Source: Legionella lansingensis (GTDB lineage: Bacteria; Pseudomonadota; Gammaproteobacteria; Legionellales; Legionellaceae). Taken from it: 64,000 bases of DNA. The stretch lies in assembly GCF_900187355.1 (NCBI RefSeq), contig NZ_LT906451.1, positions 2,353,001 through 2,417,000 on the forward strand. Reading direction: 5' to 3'. The notes under the pieces were generated by a model. It saw only the letters and a list, made by a program, of their open reading frames with translations, did no database searches and was not told the origin of the DNA. The position numbers were made by a program, and so were the translations under genes. Positions 18,321-26,636 of the stretch are shown piece by piece; position 1 is the first letter of the stretch; every line of letters starts with the position of its first letter.

Positions 18321-19550
18321 ATGCCTCTATCAGAACAAAATACGTCCTCGGAAAAAAGTATATCTCCGGATAAAAATACCTCGGACCTTCCAATTGCCTC
18401 AAACCCGCTAGACGATCTCACAGACATTGCACTTAATCAGAAACGACTAGGACAAATCAAAGAAAGCTTGGGAACGATTGTTGATACAATGCAGCAAAAT
18501 GATAGCCTCATTTCTCGTGCAGCAACGTTTTGGGGTAACCTGCCGTTGTGGCAAAAAATCATTGGCGGAATTGTATTAACGGTTCCCACGTTGGCAGCTG
18601 GACTTGCAGCACATATTAGTATCTTGCTGGTGATTAGTGGTGTCACGGTCGTTGGCTATACCGCAAGTGGGATTGTGCTTGATGATCATCACAGCTGTAA
18701 TAAAAATATCGCCGATCGATTAAAAAAGGGTATCTTCAGCATAGCCGATATTTTGGAAATAACCATCACCGCTTTAGATAGGATAAGAGAAAATTTAGCA
18801 AAGGAGATAGATAGATTTCGCACCCAAAATATTAAGCTTGCAGATACTGTTGAGGAGTTAGGTACAAAGCTTGAAATGCTCAGTAACCAGGTAGAGGTGC
18901 TGGTAGCGACAGAGGAACTGCTAAGAAAATCGAAGAAAGATCTGGAAACCACTGCTGAGGAGCTAAGGAAAACCGTCTTAGACAATGATAAATTACTCAA
19001 GGCAAATCAAGAGGAACTTACTCAAGTCAAAAAAGATTATGAACGCAGCAAAATTCAGCTATCTGAAAAAGTAAATGAATTGGCAGAAGTACGATCATCG
19101 CTGAGTTTAGAAGTCCAAAAGGCTAAACAGATTGCGGCCACTTTAACAGGAACGGTACAAACGTTGTCTAGCACTGTCATTGAAGATAGCAGTCAGAGGA
19201 AAGCCTTCCAAGAAAGACTAGACAACTTCTTGCAGGATGAAAAAGCGAGTTTTGCGAGTGTCGCAGAACGAATTTGTAATACTGAACGAGAACTGGCTTC
19301 GGTGAAACAGGAACTGGTTTTGGTGAAACAGGAATTTGAAGCTAGAAATCTTTACTATCAAGAGCTACTACAAAGACAAGAGCAACAAATTAAGCGCCTG
19401 GAAACAATTGGCAGACAAGTGGATGTTACCTCTGAGATTCCGAAACAATCATCAGCCTATAAACAATTCGGCTTCTATGCGGAGAATAAAGGTGGACAGG
19501 AACCTAAATTAAGTGCCACGGAAAACGCAACCAGTGGCATCGGTATATAA
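18321..19550 (+). CDS. Coiled-coil protein with membrane hairpin; effector candidate
   Basis: This 409-residue protein has a polar Ser/Asp-rich N-terminus, then two closely spaced hydrophobic helices (about residues 78-116) forming a hairpin. About 230 residues of long coiled coil follow (roughly 150-380), rich in Glu/Lys/Leu heptads. A short duplication, LASVKQELVLVKQE, is visible near residue 325. The build recalls host-membrane Legionella LegC-type and chlamydial Inc proteins. It has no signal peptide and a strong AAGGAG ribosome site, and stands alone. Effector status is inference; a bacterial structural role is possible. Confidence 0.75.
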   Translation: MPLSEQNTSSEKSISPDKNTSDLPIASNPLDDLTDIALNQKRLGQIKESLGTIVDTMQQNDSLISRAATFWGNLPLWQKIIGGIVLTVPTLAAGLAAHISILLVISGVTVVGYTASGIVLDDHHSCNKNIADRLKKGIFSIADILEITITALDRIRENLAKEIDRFRTQNIKLADTVEELGTKLEMLSNQVEVLVATEELLRKSKKDLETTAEELRKTVLDNDKLLKANQEELTQVKKDYERSKIQLSEKVNELAEVRSSLSLEVQKAKQIAATLTGTVQTLSSTVIEDSSQRKAFQERLDNFLQDEKASFASVAERICNTERELASVKQELVLVKQEFEARNLYYQELLQRQEQQIKRLETIGRQVDVTSEIPKQSSAYKQFGFYAENKGGQEPKLSATENATSGIGI

Positions 19551-19566
19551 CTTGTCACAGTTCCAA

Positions 19567-19615
19567 AACTTGATCTGACAGGTCTCAGTTTTAGAGGTAT
19601 CTGTCAGATCAAGTT
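19567..19615. terminator. Long hairpin after the coiled-coil gene
   Basis: A perfect 15-bp stem, AACTTGATCTGACAG (19567-19581) with CTGTCAGATCAAGTT (19601-19615), carries a 19-base loop and lies 16 bp after the stop. There is no good U-run on either side, so it is either a bidirectional stop for the convergent messages or a REP-like element. Confidence 0.55.
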
Positions 19616-19699
19616 AACTTATAGCCTTTCCATCTGCCTTGCATTATTTGGGAAAGATGCCTTGGGATAAATTGCTCTAATTACAAAGTTTTTATTACA

Positions 19700-20128
19700 C
19701 TATTGTGATTCCATTAGCCTATCATAAGCTTTCTTAGCAGGAGAAAAGGTTGGATACTTATCGATAATCTTTTTCAAATCGCTGGCGGCTTGCTTTGTAT
19801 CACCTTCATTCAACATATTGAGAGCATGGTAATATTGCATCTGAGCCGAATTAGGTAAAGTACCTTCAATTTCGTTCGAATTGGTACCAATCAAAGTTGT
19901 CATTTTATACAGTAAATTATTTGTTTTTTCATAGTAGCTAGAATAATTTATATGGTCGACACTGATAAAAATCACAATAGCTACACTTAATGCTATTAAT
20001 ATGAACGATAAGAGCTTTATTTTATTTATTTTTTTATTCGCTTTATTTTGTGGTAACTCTGAATGAATCCTATCATTTTTACCACTTTTTTCTTTTAAAT
20101 TATTAAGTGTCTCGTTAATTAAACTCAC
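19700..20128 (-). CDS. MshN-like small TPR membrane protein
   Basis: This 142-residue protein begins with MSLINETLNNLK, the hallmark N-terminus of MshN-type pilus biogenesis proteins. A single membrane helix follows (about 38-58), then a short TPR-like C-terminus (YHALNMLNEGDTKQAASDLKKII). It is far shorter than MshN of MSHA pili, with one repeat rather than several. It overlaps the ATPase gene by four bases. The likely role is partner of that ATPase in the envelope; exact function unknown. Confidence 0.7.
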   Translation of the reverse strand: MSLINETLNNLKEKSGKNDRIHSELPQNKANKKINKIKLLSFILIALSVAIVIFISVDHINYSSYYEKTNNLLYKMTTLIGTNSNEIEGTLPNSAQMQYYHALNMLNEGDTKQAASDLKKIIDKYPTFSPAKKAYDRLMESQ

Positions 20129-21009
20129 ATTGACCTCGCTGATCTCATGGTTAATTTTATTAATAAAATATAAAGTTTTTGTAGTGCAGATTTCCCATTA
20201 ATGACTTCAGTATCCTCAATCGCTTTTGAAATAATTTTCTTAGTAATATCATTCTCACCGCGACTGTAGGCTAGCATTAGAGCTTTATGAAAAACGATAT
20301 TAATAAGACGAGGTATGCCTCTTGTTTTTTTATACAATAATTTGCTAGCCTTAGGAGTTATAGTTATTCCATGGTTTTTACCTGGTTTTGAGGCCATGGT
20401 TAGACGATGGAATAGATAATTGTTTAAATCTTTTTGCTTAATTGGCCTAAGTTTGCAAGAGAATGAAATGCGCTGTAAAAAATGATTTAAGCTTTTAAGT
20501 TTATCATCCAATTCTAGGCCACCGATTAAAATGATTTGACACAACTTGCTATTGTTATGTTCAAGATTACTTAATATGCGTATAACTTCTAAATTTTCTA
20601 CACTTAGACATTGTGCTTCATCAAATATTAATACAAGCTTCTTGTTTTCTTTCTGTAATTCTAAAGCCTTATCATGAATTAATTTAGACAGTGTATTTTT
20701 TTGATGTACATCATTTTGCGAGATTTGTAGTTCAGCAGCGATGGCTTGTAATAATTCAAAATCAGTAATGTAAGGATTCGACAAATAAACAGGATAAAAA
20801 TCTTTATATATTTTTTCGATAAAAATGCGGCATAATAAGCTCTTACCTGTTCCAGTATCCCCTGTTATTTTAATAATACCGTCATTCACTTGTAAACCAA
20901 CCAGTAATACATCCATGGAGTCCTGGTGATTCTCAAAACCATAATAATAATCAGTACTGGAACACTGATTAAAGGGAAACTCCTTTAAATTAAAAAAATC
21001 CAGGTACAT
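20125..21009 (-). CDS. ExeA/GspA/MshM-like AAA ATPase
   Basis: This protein of about 294 residues starts MYLDFFNLKEFPF, the typical ExeA opening. It has a Walker A at GDTGTGKSLL (about residue 50), a Walker B at LVLIFDEAQCLS and a C-terminal AAA lid (RGIPRLINIVFHKAL). The frame stays open to a TTG at 21021, but GGAGAG lies just before the ATG at 21009, which decides the start. ExeA/GspA proteins remodel peptidoglycan to let secretin or pilus assemblies through; the peptidoglycan-binding C-terminal domain of full ExeA is absent. It follows enhC by 14 bp and overlaps the MshN-like gene. Confidence 0.85.
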   Translation of the reverse strand: MYLDFFNLKEFPFNQCSSTDYYYGFENHQDSMDVLLVGLQVNDGIIKITGDTGTGKSLLCRIFIEKIYKDFYPVYLSNPYITDFELLQAIAAELQISQNDVHQKNTLSKLIHDKALELQKENKKLVLIFDEAQCLSVENLEVIRILSNLEHNNSKLCQIILIGGLELDDKLKSLNHFLQRISFSCKLRPIKQKDLNNYLFHRLTMASKPGKNHGITITPKASKLLYKKTRGIPRLINIVFHKALMLAYSRGENDITKKIISKAIEDTEVINGKSALQKLYILLIKLTMRSARSM

Positions 21010-21023
21010 GATACTCTCCAACT

Positions 21024-24000
21024 CTAATTTTTGGTTTCACTGATATACAAGTTGTACGCTTTATTTAGATCCTTTTTGACCCCATAGCCGTTCTTATACA
21101 TTTGTGCCAGCTGATTCTTTGCTAATAAATTTCCTTGCTTAAGTGCTTCGTTAAACCAATGAAACGCTTTAGCATAATCCACATCAGTGCCATTTCCATT
21201 CAGATACATTAAACCTATATGATATTGCGCATTACTATCGCCTTGTTTTGCTGCTTTAAGATACCATTTAAACGCTTGTTCCGAATTTTGATTCACTCCT
21301 ATACCAGAATCGTACATTAAAGCTAGTTTAAATTGCGCTTGTTTATAGCCTCCAATTGCCGCTTCCCTATACCATCTAGCTGACTCAGCATAATTGATTG
21401 GTATGCCTTGACCTTGACTATACATTTCCGCCAATGAGTATTGAGCTGAGACATTACCTTGAGAAGCAGATTTCTCTATTAACGCTAAGGCCTTTCGTTC
21501 ATCCTTGTTAACCTCTTTTCCATTAATATATAGTTGTGCTAATGCGTATTGCGCTTTTGCATCATTATTCACCGCCGCTTTATCCAACCAGTAAATAGCG
21601 TCATCAACACGTTTATCAACGCCTTGACCATCAAGATAAAACATACCCAATTTATATTGAGCATTTGCATTTCCCGCAGCGCCAAGTTCCTGGTAAAAGT
21701 TAATTGCTTTCGTCAAGTCCTTGATTACCCCTTCGCCTTGTTCATATTTTTGGGCTAGTTTATATTTAGCATATTGATTACCTTGTTCCGCAACTTTCTG
21801 ATAATAGTTAGCTGCCTTTACCTTATCGGCTTTTATACCTAAGCCGAAATCATAAAATCTAGCGAGAGCCATCTCGGCTTGGCTATGACCATTCTCAGCG
21901 GCACTTTTATAATATTTAAATGCTTTTTTATTATTAATGGTAGTGCCAATACCAGCCTCATTGAATAAGCCAAGTTCGTATTGGGCATAAACATTACCTC
22001 CTGTTGCCGCCTTATCAAACCAAGTCAATGCTTGATTTGTCATTTGCCGTACACCATTCCCATTTAGGTACATTGTCCCTAAGCTATATTGAGCATCAGC
22101 CAAGTTTTGTTTTGCTGCTATTGAATGCCAGTCAAATGCGGCAACAGGATCTTGTTTTACTCCCTTACCGTATTTGTACATAATGCCCAAATTATAGGCG
22201 GCAACGGGATTCCCTTGCTTTGCGGCTTTCATGTATAATTCTCTAGCCTTGACAAAATCGTTACGTGTTTCATTGTCAGTGTCATAAACAAAACCTAGAG
22301 CGGCTTGTGCCACATCGTTTCCTGCCAGAGCCGATTTTGTGTACCAGCTAATCGCCTTATTGATATCACGGGGCATGCCGATACCCAATTGGTACATATT
22401 GCCTAAAAGATATTCAGCAAGTCGATTGTTTTGGAGTGCAGCTTTCTCATACCAGTTTTTAGCTTCTACTTCATTTTTGGTAAAATATATGCCGTTTTCC
22501 AACATATAGCCCACCTTTAATTGAGCAGACGCATCACCGCCTTGTGCTGCTTGAGTATATATCTCGCCAGCAGCTTTAATTAAATCCGCTTGGTTTCCAT
22601 TTCTCATGAAGTTATCGGCTAACAATAATCTCGCCTTGGTATTGCTTTGAGTCGCTGCTTTTTTAACTAGCTCAATATAATTAAATTTGCTTTCCTTAGT
22701 GTCATTGTTATGAATTAATATGGCAAGATCATGTTCTGCTGCTGGAAAACCTTGTTCTACAGCAGCTGAGAGCAAAGACGCTGCCCTTGCACTATCCTTG
22801 TTCACACCTATTCCTTGATAGGTATAGTTTCCTAATATATATTCCGCAATAGCATTGTTCCCTGCTGCGGCTTTTTGATACCAATTAATGGCTTGTTTAA
22901 GGTTTGGCTCAACACCTATACCACGATCAAGCATAAGAGCAACTATCAGCTGTGCTTTTGTACTTCCTTTATAAGCAGCATCACTCACCAGACGATAAGC
23001 AGTAGCCAATTTTTCCTCATCCCGAGAGTTTTTGATATAATAGCTAGCAAGGTACTCTTGTGCCCCCACATGACCTTGCAGCACAGCCTTTTGATAAAGA
23101 CGCAACGCCTGCATATTTAAGTCATTTTTAGCTTGATCATCCGTCAACCCTGCTGCGTCTTCCATCAACATTTGCGCGAGATTGAACTGAGCATTCGCAA
23201 TATCTTTATCAGCAGCTAATTTATATAACTGTTCTGCTTGCATGCGATCCCTAGGTAAATAATTGGCCGTCTCTTTAATGCCCAAACCGTTTTGATAAAA
23301 AGCAGCCAATAAGTACTGAGCATAACCATCATCAGAAGTAACTGCTGAATTCAACCAATGTATAGCTTGCCGATAATCCTGAGGAACACCTTCGCCATCC
23401 AGATAGAGTAAGGCTAGATTGTATTTAGCTTTAGCAAAGTCTTGTTCTGCAGCTTTTAAGTACCACTTTGCTGCTAATTTTTTGCTTTGTTGAGTTCCGT
23501 AGCCTTGTTCATACATTTGACCAATTCTGAATTGAGCCTTAGCATACCCATGATCAGCTTCTTTTAGAGTCCAGCCAAATGCAGCTTGACTCTCACTTGC
23601 ATCCTCTTTGCTAGTATCCAGAGCGTATCTTAAGGGAACAACTGGTTTCGAGGTTTGAGTCTTGACTTCACTATTCCAATTTAGCAATTGATCAAGTGGC
23701 ATAGTACGAGGATTTTCTAAGGAGTAATCACTTTTGAAGATGTCTTCTTTACCCAAAGCAACAAGCTTGGGTGTTATAATATGAGCAGTTGTCTGGTCAT
23801 AGATTTTTTGCCGACTGGACGTTAACGCTTCGAGTTGTTCTTTTGAAAGAACATCACCATTATCCGCAGCTTTCCTTAGCCAATAAATGGCTTGCAAGTA
23901 AGCTTTCTCATCGGCACCTCCTTTCAAATACATAAATGCTAGGGCATTTTGTGCTTTGTCATATCCGTTATTAGCTGATTTCACATACCAGTTGAACGCT

Positions 24001-24956
24001 TCATTCAGGTTTCTCTTACCTTCACCTTCTTCGTATATTTTCCCAAGTTGGTATTGCGCTTCAGCATTTCCTGCATTTCCTGCTTTACTTAGCCACATGA
24101 TCGCTTTATTTTCATCACGTATAGTCGGGTTATTGCTGAGATACAGCAAACCGAGCTCAAGTTCTGCTTTTTGATTATTATGTTTGGCCGCTTCTTGAAA
24201 CCATTGAATGGCTGCTGCCAAATTTGCCGTAGTGTTGTCTAAAGATTTATAGGTTAACCCCAAATAATAGGCTGCTTGTGCATCCCCGCCTTTTGCTGCC
24301 TGCTCCAGCCATTGGATAGCTTGCCTATTGTCTTGCGGGATACCTTCGCCACGATGGTACATCATGCCCAATTTGTATTGGGCTTTTTTATTACCGTTCA
24401 TAGCGGCTTGTTGTAACCATTTTATAGCTTGATCAATTGATATTTGATCATTGCCTCTTAAATAAAGATCGGCCAAGTAATATTGAGCTTGCGTATTGTT
24501 ATTTTCTGCTGCCTTTTCTAGCCAGTGTTTTGCCAGTCTTTCATCTTTATGAGTACCATATCCATTCATGTAAGCAAAACCACAGAAGAGTTGCGCTTCT
24601 ACATCGCCTTGCTCAGCGACTTTCTTAAACCACTCAAGCGCTTGGGGCATACCATATTTTGTATTTAAATAGTATTTAGCCAAATAAATTTGGGCGGGTT
24701 TATATCCAAGATTTGCAGAGTCCTGAATAAGAGCGCGACCTTTTTGCTCTTGTTTGACAACACCGTAGCCATTCAGGTACATTTTCCCTAAGTAATACAT
24801 GGCTTCTGTATCATGCTGGCTAGCAAGTTCTTGTAGCGATTTACTCGCTTGAAAATAATTGCCGCTATAGTAATCCCTCATGTAGCTAGGTGAACCCATG
24901 GCCCCTATTGGGAAAAGGACACAGATTGAGACTAATTGAATGACAGTCTTTGTCAT
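21024..24956 (-). CDS. enhC: Enhanced entry protein EnhC, giant Sel1-repeat protein
   Basis: This 1310-residue exported protein has a signal peptide ending near AMGSPS. Nearly the whole chain consists of Sel1-like repeats with the pattern A-x-Y-x-L-G-x-M-Y-x-x-G-x-G-V-x-x-D; I count over 30 units. One non-repeat break occurs at about residues 375-460. L. pneumophila EnhC (about 1200 residues) is periplasmic. It promotes host-cell entry and replication and protects peptidoglycan by restraining the lytic transglycosylase Slt, which limits NOD1 sensing. EnhA and EnhB lie directly upstream in the canonical order. This version appears somewhat longer than the L. pneumophila one. Confidence 0.9.
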   Translation of the reverse strand: MTKTVIQLVSICVLFPIGAMGSPSYMRDYYSGNYFQASKSLQELASQHDTEAMYYLGKMYLNGYGVVKQEQKGRALIQDSANLGYKPAQIYLAKYYLNTKYGMPQALEWFKKVAEQGDVEAQLFCGFAYMNGYGTHKDERLAKHWLEKAAENNNTQAQYYLADLYLRGNDQISIDQAIKWLQQAAMNGNKKAQYKLGMMYHRGEGIPQDNRQAIQWLEQAAKGGDAQAAYYLGLTYKSLDNTTANLAAAIQWFQEAAKHNNQKAELELGLLYLSNNPTIRDENKAIMWLSKAGNAGNAEAQYQLGKIYEEGEGKRNLNEAFNWYVKSANNGYDKAQNALAFMYLKGGADEKAYLQAIYWLRKAADNGDVLSKEQLEALTSSRQKIYDQTTAHIITPKLVALGKEDIFKSDYSLENPRTMPLDQLLNWNSEVKTQTSKPVVPLRYALDTSKEDASESQAAFGWTLKEADHGYAKAQFRIGQMYEQGYGTQQSKKLAAKWYLKAAEQDFAKAKYNLALLYLDGEGVPQDYRQAIHWLNSAVTSDDGYAQYLLAAFYQNGLGIKETANYLPRDRMQAEQLYKLAADKDIANAQFNLAQMLMEDAAGLTDDQAKNDLNMQALRLYQKAVLQGHVGAQEYLASYYIKNSRDEEKLATAYRLVSDAAYKGSTKAQLIVALMLDRGIGVEPNLKQAINWYQKAAAGNNAIAEYILGNYTYQGIGVNKDSARAASLLSAAVEQGFPAAEHDLAILIHNNDTKESKFNYIELVKKAATQSNTKARLLLADNFMRNGNQADLIKAAGEIYTQAAQGGDASAQLKVGYMLENGIYFTKNEVEAKNWYEKAALQNNRLAEYLLGNMYQLGIGMPRDINKAISWYTKSALAGNDVAQAALGFVYDTDNETRNDFVKARELYMKAAKQGNPVAAYNLGIMYKYGKGVKQDPVAAFDWHSIAAKQNLADAQYSLGTMYLNGNGVRQMTNQALTWFDKAATGGNVYAQYELGLFNEAGIGTTINNKKAFKYYKSAAENGHSQAEMALARFYDFGLGIKADKVKAANYYQKVAEQGNQYAKYKLAQKYEQGEGVIKDLTKAINFYQELGAAGNANAQYKLGMFYLDGQGVDKRVDDAIYWLDKAAVNNDAKAQYALAQLYINGKEVNKDERKALALIEKSASQGNVSAQYSLAEMYSQGQGIPINYAESARWYREAAIGGYKQAQFKLALMYDSGIGVNQNSEQAFKWYLKAAKQGDSNAQYHIGLMYLNGNGTDVDYAKAFHWFNEALKQGNLLAKNQLAQMYKNGYGVKKDLNKAYNLYISETKN

Positions 24957-25177
24957 AGTGGCGACCTCTTATTCTAGTTTTTATAACTAACTTTGGCCCA
25001 ACACATTAGAAACAGTTTATCCCTTAACTTAAAGATTTGGCGTTATTATCAAGTAGATTGATTTAAGTAATCCTATGGGGAACCCCATAAACACTTTACA
25101 AACTTATCATTTCTCATTTGATGAATTAAGTCAATAGTTAATAAAAATCAATGCTCTGCGAGTCGATTTAAAGCTTG

Positions 25178-25669
25178 TTACCATTTTAAAAGTATCCCTT
25201 GCTTAATAACATCTTTGACTGCTTTTTCTAGCCTATCGCTTTTTACCGCCCAATAATTGCCGTTGTTCCCCTCAGGAAATTTTGTATCCGTATATTGACA
25301 TATTTCCAACACTTTTTGGCAATCAATGTCTTTATTAGCTCCATCTGATAGATAACAGGCAAAAGTAAACCGCTTTTCGTCAGTCGCAAAAGCGGCCCAC
25401 TGGTTTGCCTCAATTTGATTCTTGTAAGATACATAAGTCAGATCTGTGCTTTTATTAACCTGAAGATCAATGGAATTAGAAGAGGTGTTATGAATAAAAT
25501 AAATTGTTTGAGGATGGCCGATAATCTTCGGCTCTAAGGTGAATAATTTGTTTGCAAATTGAAATCCTACTTTCATACACCCACGAAAAGCTACATCCTT
25601 TCTTGCAAATATGGGTAGAGCGATCATGGAAATAATAATGACTATTAAATAGTTATTAAAATGTTTCAT
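25178..25669 (-). CDS. enhB: Enhanced entry protein EnhB
   Basis: This protein of about 163 residues has a signal peptide ending after IFARKD (about residue 22). The mature domain contains four cysteines, consistent with a disulphide-stabilised periplasmic protein. GGAG is six bases before the ATG at 25669, and the in-frame ATG at 25675 is too close to that site, so 25669 is chosen. The name rests mostly on its position between an EnhA-type transpeptidase and EnhC. Biochemical function is unknown. Confidence 0.78.
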   Translation of the reverse strand: MKHFNNYLIVIIISMIALPIFARKDVAFRGCMKVGFQFANKLFTLEPKIIGHPQTIYFIHNTSSNSIDLQVNKSTDLTYVSYKNQIEANQWAAFATDEKRFTFACYLSDGANKDIDCQKVLEICQYTDTKFPEGNNGNYWAVKSDRLEKAVKDVIKQGILLKW

Positions 25670-25708
25670 TTCCATCTCCTGAACTTATAAAAAACTCATA
25701 TCGTAATC

Positions 25709-26431
25709 TCATTCAACTAATTCTTTGATGATAACTTTAGTGCCAAGGAAATTATTTTCTTTTGAGGGTAAATCAATATACTGTTCATTTAGCCATTTCG
25801 CGTCTTCAGTGAAAAGTCGAATACAACCGTGACTATCCCGGTAACCGGGAACGTCATCTGAACCGTGAAGAGCAAAACCACGATAAAAGTACATGCAATA
25901 AGGCATTTTGGCTCCGCCTTTACCAATAGGAAATATGGTGGACACACAGTCGATTGATTTTTTATCGAAAACGTAATACTTACCTGTGACTGTTTTACAT
26001 ATACGATTAGAATCACTGCACTGATCTCTACCTGAGGAAATTGGTCCCCACCACTGTAGCTCTCCACGAGGATCATAAATCCCCCAAGCCAACTTATTCT
26101 GATCAACGATAATAAGTTTTCGCAAAGAGTTTTGGATATACTTTGGAAAAGGAGATATTTCCCAAATAGACGTATTTTCAAGATCTTTCGGGACCGCCAG
26201 TATCATGCCTGCTCTGAGCTTATTATTTGTTCTATTGACTCGCTTTACTATATCGCGCTCGTCTGGGTCCTCCCACATCTTTTCCCATGTATCTTCTTTT
26301 TTAACCGTAATACAAACATAATCTGAACTGGTTAAGCATAACTGCACTCCAAAAGAAGACATAGGCAGGTTTTCTTTAGCATAGGAAAATGGCACAATAA
26401 AAATGATAGAAGACAATATTAAATTACGCAT
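25709..26431 (-). CDS. enhA: EnhA, L,D-transpeptidase (YkuD) family
   Basis: This 240-residue protein has a signal peptide (residues 1-18) and a LysM-like stretch (KKEDTWEKMWEDPDE to GMILAVPK, about 44-81). The C-terminal YkuD domain carries His189 in ALHGS and the catalytic Cys203 in SHGCIRL. YkuD enzymes form 3-3 peptidoglycan cross-links or attach proteins to the wall. It is the first gene of the enh operon, 33 bp before enhB. With enhC protecting the wall and the ATPase downstream, the whole operon points to cell-wall remodelling. Confidence 0.9.
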   Translation of the reverse strand: MRNLILSSIIFIVPFSYAKENLPMSSFGVQLCLTSSDYVCITVKKEDTWEKMWEDPDERDIVKRVNRTNNKLRAGMILAVPKDLENTSIWEISPFPKYIQNSLRKLIIVDQNKLAWGIYDPRGELQWWGPISSGRDQCSDSNRICKTVTGKYYVFDKKSIDCVSTIFPIGKGGAKMPYCMYFYRGFALHGSDDVPGYRDSHGCIRLFTEDAKWLNEQYIDLPSKENNFLGTKVIIKELVE

Positions 26432-26636
26432 GATTTCCCCATTAGTACAATCAAGTTGCGTATTTAAAAATACATGCCTATTCTTAATCCATTTTAAGTA
26501 TTAAGGCATACTTGCTTTTAATAACGGCAAATCTATAAATTTCTTTAGGTTTTGCTACTAGTTTTTGGAATATCCAAGGCGATTTTATTGAAGTTTAATT
26601 TTGAAACAAATAGAGCTTAAACCGTGCTGTGGCCTG

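Noticed and set aside
21024-24956. EnhC region as several separate Sel1 genes
   Set aside because: One uninterrupted frame with a single signal peptide covers all repeats.
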